DNA from: a virus
Reading direction: 5' to 3' (one strand)
Length of the DNA: 64,000 nucleotides
IMG/VR virus record: IMGVR_UViG_3300035670_000073
Coordinates: 41,544-105,543 of that record
Part shown: positions 18,801 through 27,930 of the stretch, piece by piece
Position numbering within the stretch: the first letter of the stretch is position 1
How the letters are laid out: each line of letters starts with the position of its first letter
Program-made: the position numbers and the translations under genes
The notes under the pieces: generated by a model
What the model was told of the DNA's origin: nothing
Database searches by the model: none
What the model saw: the letters and a program-made list of their open reading frames with translations, nothing else

Positions 18801-20797
18801 AAAAATTGTTATTTGTAGCACCTCATCTTTCCACAGGAGGACAACCGCAATATTTATTAAAAAAAATAAAAGCGTTAAACGATGAATATGAAATTCATTG
18901 TGTAGAATATAATGATCATACCGGGGGCGTATTAATTGTACAACGAGAACAAGTACAAAAACTTTGTGGTGAGAGATTTTATGTTTTGGATAATAATAAA
19001 AATAAATTGTTAGAAATAATCGAAAAAGTTAATCCTGATATAATTCATTTTGAAGAAATGCCTGAGTATTTCATGGATATGAATTTGGCATTTAAAATTT
19101 ATAAAAAAGATCGATATTATAAAATTATAGAAACTTCTCACGATAGCAGTTTTAATTCTGATAGGAAAAGAGTTTTTCCTGATCAATTTATTTTTGTTAG
19201 TAACTATCAGAAACAAAATGTAGAATCATTAAATATTGAATCCGATGTAATCGAATATCCAATTGCTGTTAAGTTGAGGAAAAATCGTGATGAAGGTCTT
19301 AAGTTTTTGGGATTGGATATAAATAAAAAACATGTGTTTCATGTAGGTCTATTCACCCCTCGGAAAAATCAAAAAGAATTTATTGATTATGCACGTGCAA
19401 TGGAAAATGAAAATGTACAGTTTCATTGTATAGGTAACATGGCAGATAATTTTAAATTTTATTGGGAACCACTTTTAAAAAATTTACCAAAAAATGTTAA
19501 AGTGTGGGGAGAACGAAAAGATGTAGACAATTTTTATAGTTGTATGGATCTTTTTCTATTTACGAGTCGTGGTCACGCGACCGATAAAGAAACGGCACCG
19601 ATTGTTATAAAAGAATCGATTTCTTTTAATGTCCCTTCCTTGTTATACAATTTACCAGTTTACTTGGATAAATATAATAAGTTTGATAATATTAATTATC
19701 TGGATGAATACAATTTTCAGAAAAATGTTAATTTAATAAAGCGAAAATTGGGATTTATTGAATCCGATGATGTGATTCTTAAAAAAGATAAAAAAGATAT
19801 AATTGTTATTATTTCAACACATCCAAATCATATATCAATTGAAAATGCAACGAAAATGTGTATTGAAAAAATTAAAAAATCCGGATATAAAGTTTTATTG
19901 ACTTCACATTATCCAGTATCAAATAGTTTGCAAAATTTAGTCGATTATTATGTCTTTGATAAAAATAATCCTATATTAAAACACAATTTTTATAATCAGT
20001 GGCATTACTCGGATTTAAATTTTTCTGCAAAAGTTAATTTTGCGGCATCTGACAATGATGATTACCATGGCCTAGCTGTACATTTAAATTATTTTAATGG
20101 TATAAGTTATGCAAAATCGTTGGGTTTTAAAAAATCTATTTGTTTGAACTATGATGTTATAGTTGATGAAAGTGATTTTTCACAACTAGAAAAAATGGAA
20201 AATGTTTTAGAAAAAAAAGATGCGTTTTTCTTTTATAATAAAGCGTCGGAAGGCGATACATTAAAAACTGTACTTTTTAGTGTTAATAATGATTTTTATT
20301 TAAAACGATTTAAATATTATTCACCGATTGAATACATGAATATTGTTTATAAATTTGAATGTAGCAACGGTTTAGAACAATTTTATTTTAATATTCTTAA
20401 AGATTATAAAGATTTTATTTTTATAGATTATCAACATAACGAAGAAACTTTTTTGAAAAACAGCAAACTGAATGCTTTTTCAATGGTAGAATATTTAACA
20501 GTTCTTCCGAATAAAAAAAATAATCAGTTTGTAATATTTAGCGTTTTCAGTAATAAAGTCGATGATCGTATTAATAATATGATTGTTAAAGAAAATGAAA
20601 TTGTAGTTGATCAAAAATCGTTTGATATTAAAAATAATAATTTTTATTATTTATCACATCCATTCAAAGAAAATTGTGAATATGAAATAGAATCGGTTTT
20701 AACTGATAATAAGAATAATATTTTAAAAAGATATATAAAAAAGTTTAAAACAACCGATGATATAGATATTAATGGTTATATTGATTTTAAAAAATGA
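18797..20797 (+). CDS. Multidomain glycosyltransferase (GT4-like N-terminus)
   Basis: 666 residues. Residues 1-330 have a GT-B fold of the GT4 type: 'LLFVAPHLSTGGQPQYLLKK' at the start, 'HVGLFTPRKNQKEFI' for the donor-domain strand, and 'TAPIVIKESIS' resembling the E-x7-E donor region. Residues 335-560 begin 'IIVIISTHPNHISIENATKM' and look like a second, GT-A-like domain; residues 560-666 are a beta-rich tail. It overlaps both neighbours by 4 bases (ATGA), giving a three-gene coupled cassette. It probably adds a sugar to a virion protein, host surface glycan or modified DNA; context favours protein. Acceptor and donor are not deducible. Confidence 0.7.
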   Translation: MKKLLFVAPHLSTGGQPQYLLKKIKALNDEYEIHCVEYNDHTGGVLIVQREQVQKLCGERFYVLDNNKNKLLEIIEKVNPDIIHFEEMPEYFMDMNLAFKIYKKDRYYKIIETSHDSSFNSDRKRVFPDQFIFVSNYQKQNVESLNIESDVIEYPIAVKLRKNRDEGLKFLGLDINKKHVFHVGLFTPRKNQKEFIDYARAMENENVQFHCIGNMADNFKFYWEPLLKNLPKNVKVWGERKDVDNFYSCMDLFLFTSRGHATDKETAPIVIKESISFNVPSLLYNLPVYLDKYNKFDNINYLDEYNFQKNVNLIKRKLGFIESDDVILKKDKKDIIVIISTHPNHISIENATKMCIEKIKKSGYKVLLTSHYPVSNSLQNLVDYYVFDKNNPILKHNFYNQWHYSDLNFSAKVNFAASDNDDYHGLAVHLNYFNGISYAKSLGFKKSICLNYDVIVDESDFSQLEKMENVLEKKDAFFFYNKASEGDTLKTVLFSVNNDFYLKRFKYYSPIEYMNIVYKFECSNGLEQFYFNILKDYKDFIFIDYQHNEETFLKNSKLNAFSMVEYLTVLPNKKNNQFVIFSVFSNKVDDRINNMIVKENEIVVDQKSFDIKNNNFYYLSHPFKENCEYEIESVLTDNKNNILKRYIKKFKTTDDIDINGYIDFKK

Positions 20798-22932
20798 AAG
20801 TTATACAAGTACATCTAGGTCTGTTACCAATTCCACCTAATGGTTGGGGTGCTGTAGAAAAAATTATTTGGGAATATCATCAAAATTTGAATAAAAATGG
20901 ATTGAGATGTGAAATAAAATATTTAAATGATATAACATACACAGATGACACTATAGTTCATGTACATGTTGCTAACTTAGCTAATGAATGTCATAAACGA
21001 GGTATTCCTTATATATTCACTATTCACGACCATCATGCTTATTTGTACGGAAAAAACTCTGCATCATTTAGAGAAAATTTACAAGCTATTGAAAATAGTG
21101 TTTTATCGACTTGTCCGGCAAAATATTTAGTAGATTATTTTGGTAGTAAAAAATTAAGATATTTTCCACACGCCGTTAATACGGACCAATTTGTTTATAA
21201 AAATAAAATCAAATCAAATATTAAATTGCTTTGTGTTGCAAATAATGGATACGCAAATAATCCATCGGCGGATCGGAAAGGATTTAGATATGCTATTCAA
21301 GCGGCTAAAGATTTGAATTTGCCAATTACAGTTGCGGGTCCATCTAATAATAAGATATTTTTTGAATCTCTAAGTCAAGAATTGAACAATTATGAAAAAT
21401 TAAACAAAGTATTTGATTTAAATGAAAATGATTTGATTGAATTATATAACGATCATGACATTTTTATACATGCATCTGAATTAGAAGCAGGTCATCCAAA
21501 TTTAACATTATTAGAAGCTATGAGTTGTGGTTTGCCAGTTGTAGCTACATTTGAAGAAAAAAAATATGATGGTATGATAGTCGTAAATAGAGATGTAGAA
21601 GAAATTAAAAACGCGGTTCAAACTATCGTAGGTAACTACAAACATTATCAAGATATATCTTTAAAAACTGCCAAAATAAATTGTTATACAAATCGTATAA
21701 ACGAACTAATTTCTTTATATGATTTGTATACAGAAAAACTTTTCGGTCAGAAATTTAAGACGATATATGAAAATGTAAATACATGTATAAAAGAAAATAT
21801 AACTAAAAATACATTTTTTAATTTTTCATTTGATGATAAAGCTTTTGTAGAAATAACAAATCCGGATGATCCAAATCAAATTTTTAATGTTAAGTTTATA
21901 AATAAAAACAATGATACACTAAATTACGAATCCGATTTAAAACATAATATGTGGGCGAGTTGTAATTATAATTACTATGTACCTTTTAATATACAAATTC
22001 GATCAAATAATCAACTTGTAGAAGATTTTTATTTAAATTTAAAAAATAAAAAAGTTTTAATAGAATATGAAGCAAATTCACTTGGAGATCAAATAGCTTG
22101 GATGCCGGTTGTAGAACAGTTTAGAAAAAAACATGAATGTGATTTGTATGTCAAATTTCCATTGAATTCATTATTTGAATCAAAATATCCAAATATTAAA
22201 TTTATAAAAGAAAGAAAAGAAAAATTTTACGCTGTTTACAAATTAGGTTGGTATGTTGATGAAAAAACAGGTGTAAATAAAGATAGACATAGAATCGATC
22301 CACGTAAAGTATCACTACAACAAGTAGCAAGTGATTATTTGGGTCTTGATTATTATCCGGAAAAATGTTTAATTGATTTAAATATTAAAGATAGACCTTT
22401 AAATGAAAAATATGTAGTAATTGCAACACAAAGTACATCTCAAGCAAAGTATTGGAATTACGCAAATGGTTGGGAAAAAATAATAGATTATTTGAACTCG
22501 ATCGGGTTTAAAGTTATGTGCATTGATTTACACAAAATTTTTGGAAATGGTAGAGATTTTATCAATATAATGCCTAAGAACGCATTGGATTTCACGGGTA
22601 ATAAACCAATTCAAGAAAGAATAAATCAAATTTATCATAGTTCATTTTTTATCGGTCTTCCATCAGGATTATCTTGGTTGGCTTGGGCTATAAATAAACC
22701 AGTTGTTCTGATAAGCGGGTTTTCTTATCCTTATACAGAATTTGAAACGCCATATAGAGTACAAAATCACGATGTTTGTACTGGTTGTTGGAATGATGAA
22801 ATGTTTGATAAAGGAAATTGGAAATGGTGTCCTAAACCCAACAAAAAAGAATTATTTGAATGTACAAAATCTATAACACCTGACATGGTTATTAGTACAA
22901 TTAACAGACTTATCAAAGATAATAATTTATAA
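20794..22932 (+). CDS. Fusion of GT4 glycosyltransferase with BAHT/TibC-like protein O-heptosyltransferase
   Basis: 712 residues. Residues 1-310 are a GT4-type glycosyltransferase ('GLLPIPPNGWGAVEKIIWEY'; 'HASELEAGHPNLTLLEAMSC' with E-x7-E). Residues about 345-712 follow the autotransporter strand-loop-strand O-heptosyltransferase family: 'EYEANSLGDQIAWMPVVEQF', 'STSQAKYWNYANGWEKIIDY', 'FIGLPSGLSWLAWAINKPVV', 'ISGFSYPYTEFETPYRV'. Near the end a C-x2-C-x15-C-x10-C pattern (VCTGCWND, KWCPKP, LFECTK) matches the iron-binding finger of TibC-type enzymes. These enzymes O-glycosylate Ser/Thr in repeat proteins. The phage context and the GT4 fusion suggest glycosylation of Ser/Thr-rich virion proteins. 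Fusion seen directly; acceptor inferred. Confidence 0.8.
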   Translation: MKVIQVHLGLLPIPPNGWGAVEKIIWEYHQNLNKNGLRCEIKYLNDITYTDDTIVHVHVANLANECHKRGIPYIFTIHDHHAYLYGKNSASFRENLQAIENSVLSTCPAKYLVDYFGSKKLRYFPHAVNTDQFVYKNKIKSNIKLLCVANNGYANNPSADRKGFRYAIQAAKDLNLPITVAGPSNNKIFFESLSQELNNYEKLNKVFDLNENDLIELYNDHDIFIHASELEAGHPNLTLLEAMSCGLPVVATFEEKKYDGMIVVNRDVEEIKNAVQTIVGNYKHYQDISLKTAKINCYTNRINELISLYDLYTEKLFGQKFKTIYENVNTCIKENITKNTFFNFSFDDKAFVEITNPDDPNQIFNVKFINKNNDTLNYESDLKHNMWASCNYNYYVPFNIQIRSNNQLVEDFYLNLKNKKVLIEYEANSLGDQIAWMPVVEQFRKKHECDLYVKFPLNSLFESKYPNIKFIKERKEKFYAVYKLGWYVDEKTGVNKDRHRIDPRKVSLQQVASDYLGLDYYPEKCLIDLNIKDRPLNEKYVVIATQSTSQAKYWNYANGWEKIIDYLNSIGFKVMCIDLHKIFGNGRDFINIMPKNALDFTGNKPIQERINQIYHSSFFIGLPSGLSWLAWAINKPVVLISGFSYPYTEFETPYRVQNHDVCTGCWNDEMFDKGNWKWCPKPNKKELFECTKSITPDMVISTINRLIKDNNL

Positions 22933-22980
22933 TAATTAAAAAAGTTATAATAAATAGTTTAATGTTCCACTTTTTTAATT

Positions 22981-23012
22981 ATATTTATTTATTAAATACA
23001 ACTTTGAAAGGA
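22981..23012 (+). promoter_or_regulatory. gp18: ATATTTAT element and Shine-Dalgarno of the sheath gene
   Basis: ATATTTAT at 22981-22988 lies 32 bases before the start, and GAAAGGA at 23006-23012 is spaced 8 bases from the ATG at 23021. This is one of only a few clear Shine-Dalgarno sequences in the window; the others precede the scaffold, major capsid and gp14-like genes. Confidence 0.6.
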
Positions 23013-23020
23013 TATAATAT

Positions 23021-26000
23021 ATGCCAATAACAGAAGGTGGAAGATTCGCCCCAACACAACAAATCGTAAGTCCTGGTGTTTTTACCAGAGAAAATGATCT
23101 ATCGGGTTTAGCACAAGGAGTTGCTAATATCGGAGGCGCTATAGTCGCGCCTTTCGCCGATGGACCTGCATTTTTCCCAAAAACAATGACTGATGTAGCT
23201 ACTCTTGAAAGTACATTCGGAGTTGCTGATGGTGTTTACTACGGACCATATACCTCTAAACAATATCTTCAAGAACAAGGTATTGTCACAGTAGTGCGTA
23301 TTGGTGGATTAACCGGCTATTGGCAAAAAAATCCATTATTAGTGTATGCACAACCAGGTTCTTGGAATAGAAATGGTGATGTAGGTGCAATTACCGATGA
23401 TTCTTTTATAAGTGTAGATACATCGAATTATACAGGTACATTTAATTATCAACAAAGTAGTTCGGTTTGGAATATAACCGGATCTACAGACAACGGTGGT
23501 GGTGTTGGTATTGGTGGTAAATTCATGTCTTGTTCTCTTTCGTTTACAAAATTAACCGGTAGTGCTTTTACTTCCCGTGCTACTACATTTTTATCTTCTA
23601 TCGCGGGTTTACCAAATTATTCTGCTTTATCAGCATCTTTAGTTGCTTCTTCAAGTAAAGGTAAATTGTTTGAAGTTAAAACGAGACTTTTAAAAACAAG
23701 ATTTAATACATCTGTCACTAAAAACAATAAAACAATTACACCAGCTGGAGGTTCTTCTGGATATAATTTGGCAGCATTTGATTATGAAAAATCTCGTATA
23801 AGCGGTAGCGTAAGAGTTGCACAAACAGGATCATTATCCGCGGGTTCAAATTCTAAATATAGTTTGACATTTGATACTGCTTGGGGTGATGTTGGTAGTG
23901 GAAGTATAAATCGTGCTCCTGTAGCGAACCCATTATATTTAAATTATTTAACTGCTTCATATACCTTAGATGGATCTGACATTGTTTATGGATTCGTATT
24001 TGCTAAGTATAGCAGTGCTGATGTAAGTTTTTATACTGCAAGTTTAGGTAACAATGTTACAGGTACACCAGCAGCACCTGGCATAACCAATTTAACTTCT
24101 TCTGTTAAGATCGCAGGTCGTTATGATATATCAAGACTTGTATTAAATGGAGATGTTACTGTTAAATTTGGAAGTAAAGTAGCTACATCGGTTATTAATG
24201 CTAATTCCGTAACAGGAAGCGCAAATGGAAGTGGTAGTATACTTTACGCAGGTAAAACAGTACAAATAGGTTCTGTAACCAATGTGATATTTAATAGAAA
24301 AGGTGTAAGTTCTAGTTTAGCTACAAGTGGAACTTCACTTCCATACTTTTTCTTAAGTTCAAGTGTACAAGGACAAGATGTTGAACCTGAAACGGCAATT
24401 TCCACAGCATTTGCTGAAAGCACAACAACTAGTTATTTATTGAGTTCTTCATATTTCAATGAACAACTTACTGTAAATACAGATGAATTTAACTACGATC
24501 CTACAGTAGCAGGCGGAATTCAAATTAGAAGTGGAAGTTTTTCTTCTGTAAGAGTTACTGGTGGATGTACATCCGGAGCAGAACTTAATGGTGTCATAAG
24601 CGGTGCATTTGGTAAGTATACAGGTACATTTACTGCTAATGATAATAATAACGGTATAGATCCTTGTAACCCAAGTATTGATGGTCGTCAAAAAATGATT
24701 CTTGCCGTGTTGGCAAATACACAAAATGCTTCGACTCAATTTAGTAATGATTTTGAAGTTTACGGATTTGATACTACTACAGTATCACAAGTAACAAGTA
24801 GTCAATACCCTTATACTGGTGTTGTGAATCCAAATGAAAATCTCTACAACTTGGCACTCAAATATAGTTTCGTTAATCCAGATGGTACAACATCTTCCGG
24901 AACATATGGTTATTATGATTTCAGTCTTAATGAAAATGATAACAATTATATCAAAGATGTGTTCGGCGTAGATCCTACAGTTGGTAATCCAGCTAAACAA
25001 ATTGCCGGTCAAAAAGTAGAAGCTGCATATAATTATGTTTTATTTGAAGATAGTATCAAGAAGTTCGTTGCAGAAAAAACTAGTACACTAGGTTGGAAAT
25101 TATTCGTAGGAACATCCGATTTATCCGGAAGTTCAATTGTAGGAGAACCTCTTAAGTTTGTTGATCAATATAGCACAAACCTAAACGCCGGAGACAGTCA
25201 ATTTAGTATCACTAATGCATATACACCTTGGATTTATAGTCAAAAGATTGCTCCATTCAAGGGTAGTGCTGATGAAGCGGCTGTACCTGTTAAATTCCAA
25301 CTGTTTAAGGTACACACTTTGAGCGACGGTACTTTAAGTAATCAAAAGTATAAGATTGAAATTAGCAATGTTAAACTTTCCGGAACAGTACCTGGTAGCG
25401 AATGGGGTTCATTCACACTCGCAGTTCGTGCTTACAGTGATACTGATAGAAAGCCAAAGTATTTGGAAATTTATCAAAACTTAAACCTCGATCCTGATTC
25501 TGCAAATTATGTTGCTCGTAGAATCGGTGATAAATACGCTTATATCACATATGCCGGTAAAATCATTGAATATGGTACATATACTAATTTAAGTAAGTAT
25601 ATCAGAATTGAAATGTCTGATGTTATGTATCCTCAAGTTTGTGTACCTTATGGATTTGAATCCTACAGAACCCCAATTGATAGTACGGCAAATATTTATG
25701 TTCCGGCTGTAAAATACAGTAAGGCGAGTATTTACGGATTGGCTCCTGGTAAATATCCATCCGGAACTGTATTCGGCGAAGTCCCTGAATCTAGCGATGA
25801 AATTCAATCACTTTATCCAACCAGTTCGTTTGGCGTAGGTGTTCAAAACGATACAAAACAATATTTCAAACCGTTGCCATACTTTGGAAGTGTTGACAGT
25901 AACGGATTGAATATTGATTTCGATCTAGAAGATAAAGTTTACGGTACAGATGATGCTGGTTATTATGCTCAAGGTGTACCAGCAAGTACAGGTTCATTAC

Positions 26001-27070
26001 TCGCTCCAAGTTTGAGTGGTAGTATTCCAAGTACATATGACGCCGTAAATGAATCTACTTATGTAAGACTTCGTAAATTTGTAGTTGGATTCCAAGGTGG
26101 ATTTGATGGTCAATGGCCAGCAATTCCTATCAATGTAGGATCGGATATTACAGCGGGTAATACACAAGGTTTAGATTGTACAAACATCAACAGCCCAGGT
26201 AGCATTGGTTATAAACAAGCCATCGCTGCTCTCGGTAACGCTGATGAATTTGATATCAACCTCATCGTAACTCCAGGTATCTTCCGTGAACAACACAGTT
26301 ATGTTACTGAATTGGTAATTAATATGTGTGAAACTCGTCAAGATTGTTTCTACATCATGGACAATGTAGTGTTCCCAGCAAGCAATCAAACCGTTGGTTT
26401 AATTGACGCTGCCATTAACACAGTAGCTACAATTGACAGTAACTATGTTGCTACATATTATCCTTGGGTTAAGATCTTGGATACAAATACAAACAAGATC
26501 ATCAGTGTACCACCATCTGTAGTATTGCCAGCAATTTATGCTGCTAATGACAACGCAGCTGCTGAATGGTACGCTCCAGCAGGTCTCAACCGTGGTGGTA
26601 TCACACAAGCTGTACAAGTACTTGATCGTGTAACACACGCTGAAAGAGACACACTCTATGAAGGTCGTGTAAATCCTATCGCAGCATTCCCTGGTCAAGG
26701 TATCTGTGTCTGGGGTCAAAAGACACTTCAAATTGCTCCAAGTGCCTTGGATCGTATTAATGTCCGTCGTTTGTTGATCAACTTGAAGAAGTACATCGCA
26801 AGTTCAAGCAACTACTTAGTCTTTGAACAAAATGTAGCTGCTACAAGAAACCGTTTCTTGAACATTGTAAATCCATATCTGGAATCTGTACAACAAAGAA
26901 ATGGTATATACGCCTTCAAGGTTGTAATGGACGAAACTAATAATACACCTGACTTGATTGATAGAAATATTCTCTACGGTCAAATCTATGTCCAACCAAC
27001 AAGAACTGCTGAATTCATTATCCTTGACTTCAACATTCTTCCAACGGGCGGCGCTACTTTTAATGCTTAA
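23021..27070 (+). CDS. gp18: Contractile tail sheath protein (gp18-like), greatly enlarged
   Basis: 1349 residues, about twice T4 gp18 (659). The N-terminus 'QQIVSPGVFTRENDLSG' and 'VRIGGLTGYW' match the sheath handshake and first domain. The C-terminal 320 residues hold the conserved core: 'GYKQAIAALGNADEFDINLI', 'APAGLNRGGI', 'NVRRLLINLKKYIASSSNYL', 'NILYGQIYVQPTRTAEFIIL'. Between about residues 110 and 680 is a Ser/Thr/Gly-rich beta-type insertion that would face the tail surface. Codon use shifts from very AT-rich in the insertion to C-ending codons in the last third. A Shine-Dalgarno precedes it and a strong terminator follows. It forms the contracting tail outer tube. Confidence 0.9.
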   Translation: MPITEGGRFAPTQQIVSPGVFTRENDLSGLAQGVANIGGAIVAPFADGPAFFPKTMTDVATLESTFGVADGVYYGPYTSKQYLQEQGIVTVVRIGGLTGYWQKNPLLVYAQPGSWNRNGDVGAITDDSFISVDTSNYTGTFNYQQSSSVWNITGSTDNGGGVGIGGKFMSCSLSFTKLTGSAFTSRATTFLSSIAGLPNYSALSASLVASSSKGKLFEVKTRLLKTRFNTSVTKNNKTITPAGGSSGYNLAAFDYEKSRISGSVRVAQTGSLSAGSNSKYSLTFDTAWGDVGSGSINRAPVANPLYLNYLTASYTLDGSDIVYGFVFAKYSSADVSFYTASLGNNVTGTPAAPGITNLTSSVKIAGRYDISRLVLNGDVTVKFGSKVATSVINANSVTGSANGSGSILYAGKTVQIGSVTNVIFNRKGVSSSLATSGTSLPYFFLSSSVQGQDVEPETAISTAFAESTTTSYLLSSSYFNEQLTVNTDEFNYDPTVAGGIQIRSGSFSSVRVTGGCTSGAELNGVISGAFGKYTGTFTANDNNNGIDPCNPSIDGRQKMILAVLANTQNASTQFSNDFEVYGFDTTTVSQVTSSQYPYTGVVNPNENLYNLALKYSFVNPDGTTSSGTYGYYDFSLNENDNNYIKDVFGVDPTVGNPAKQIAGQKVEAAYNYVLFEDSIKKFVAEKTSTLGWKLFVGTSDLSGSSIVGEPLKFVDQYSTNLNAGDSQFSITNAYTPWIYSQKIAPFKGSADEAAVPVKFQLFKVHTLSDGTLSNQKYKIEISNVKLSGTVPGSEWGSFTLAVRAYSDTDRKPKYLEIYQNLNLDPDSANYVARRIGDKYAYITYAGKIIEYGTYTNLSKYIRIEMSDVMYPQVCVPYGFESYRTPIDSTANIYVPAVKYSKASIYGLAPGKYPSGTVFGEVPESSDEIQSLYPTSSFGVGVQNDTKQYFKPLPYFGSVDSNGLNIDFDLEDKVYGTDDAGYYAQGVPASTGSLLAPSLSGSIPSTYDAVNESTYVRLRKFVVGFQGGFDGQWPAIPINVGSDITAGNTQGLDCTNINSPGSIGYKQAIAALGNADEFDINLIVTPGIFREQHSYVTELVINMCETRQDCFYIMDNVVFPASNQTVGLIDAAINTVATIDSNYVATYYPWVKILDTNTNKIISVPPSVVLPAIYAANDNAAAEWYAPAGLNRGGITQAVQVLDRVTHAERDTLYEGRVNPIAAFPGQGICVWGQKTLQIAPSALDRINVRRLLINLKKYIASSSNYLVFEQNVAATRNRFLNIVNPYLESVQQRNGIYAFKVVMDETNNTPDLIDRNILYGQIYVQPTRTAEFIILDFNILPTGGATFNA

Positions 27071-27082
27071 TAAGTAAAAACA

Positions 27083-27117
27083 AAAACCTCATCGTGTGTG
27101 ATGAGGTTTTATTTTAT
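27083..27117 (+). terminator. Rho-independent terminator after the sheath gene
   Basis: An 11-bp perfect stem AAAACCTCATC / GATGAGGTTTT with a 6-base loop GTGTGT, followed by ATTTTAT. It starts 13 bases after the sheath stop codon. Confidence 0.9.
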
Positions 27118-27152
27118 CTACTAAGATTTTAACTTTTTACCCACTCTTAATA

Positions 27153-27160
27153 CTATTTAT
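27153..27160 (+). promoter_or_regulatory. CTATTTAT element before homing endonuclease gene
   Basis: CTATTTAT ends 4 bases before the ATG at 27165, after the sheath terminator, so the downstream gene needs its own promoter here. Confidence 0.45.
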
Positions 27161-27164
27161 TAAT

Positions 27165-27908
27165 ATGAAAAATATTAAAAAAATATGTGAATGGACAGGT
27201 AAAGAATTCTATGTCGATTTTAAACATAGAAATCAAAGATTTATTGATAAAAATGCAATGTATGATTGGAGAAAAAGTCAAAATAGAGAAGTAGTCAAAT
27301 GTTTAAAATGTGGAAAAGAATTTGAAAGATACAAAAATATATTGCATCCAAAAAGTGGTAAACCTACTCAATATTGTTCAAATGAATGCAATAGAACATC
27401 CGATGAAAAACGAGAAAAATTAAAAAAATGGGCAAATTCAAATAAAAATCATTGGTTTAATAAAAAGTGTCAATTTAAAGTAAAAACAACAAAACTTAAA
27501 AAATACGGAAATGAAAATTACAATAATACAGAAAAATCTGTGGAAACTTGTTTAGCTAAATACGGAGTTCCTTATACAGTTTATTTACCCCACGTCAAGT
27601 CAAATGGCAAAACAATATCTAAGTTTCAAAAAAGAATTTATGAAAAAATTAAATTAGAATATCCAGATGCTTTATTAGAAGAATATCTCTCAGATATAAA
27701 TAAGTCTGTAGATATATATGTTCCGTCAAAAAAACTAATAATAGAATGTTTTGGAAATTATTGGCATTGCAATCCCAATTTATATAAAGCAGATTATTAT
27801 CATAAAAATATAAAAATGACAGCCAAACAAATTTGGCAAAAAGACAATGAACGAATCAAAAATTTTGAAAATAAAGGTTATAATGTTAAAATAGTTTGGG
27901 AAACCTAA
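27165..27908 (+). CDS. Vsr-like (EDxHD-type) homing endonuclease with zinc finger
   Basis: 247 residues. Residues about 45-85 carry a C-x2-C ... C-x3-C zinc finger (VVKCLKCGKEFER, QYCSNECNR). Residues about 160-247 match the very-short-patch-repair (Vsr)-related nuclease fold of phage homing endonucleases: 'KSVDIYVPSKKLIIECFGNY', then 'WHCNPNLYKADYYH' and a terminal 'GYNVKIVWE' strand. The D and E in the first segment would be the PD-(D/E)xK catalytic acids. It is a selfish free-standing nuclease inserted between the sheath terminator and the next late gene. The very Lys/Asn-rich, AT-rich composition is typical of such genes. Confidence 0.8.
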   Translation: MKNIKKICEWTGKEFYVDFKHRNQRFIDKNAMYDWRKSQNREVVKCLKCGKEFERYKNILHPKSGKPTQYCSNECNRTSDEKREKLKKWANSNKNHWFNKKCQFKVKTTKLKKYGNENYNNTEKSVETCLAKYGVPYTVYLPHVKSNGKTISKFQKRIYEKIKLEYPDALLEEYLSDINKSVDIYVPSKKLIIECFGNYWHCNPNLYKADYYHKNIKMTAKQIWQKDNERIKNFENKGYNVKIVWET

Positions 27909-27917
27909 ATAATTTGA

Positions 27918-27927
27918 ATATTTATAT
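27918..27927 (+). promoter_or_regulatory. ATATTTATAT element before flavodoxin-like gene
   Basis: ATATTTATAT ends 3 bases before the ATG at 27931. Confidence 0.5.
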
Positions 27928-27930
27928 ACA

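Noticed and set aside
26171-26731. Minus-strand ORFs opposite the sheath gene 3' end
   Set aside because: The plus-strand frame encodes the conserved sheath core; the antisense proteins have no recognisable pattern.
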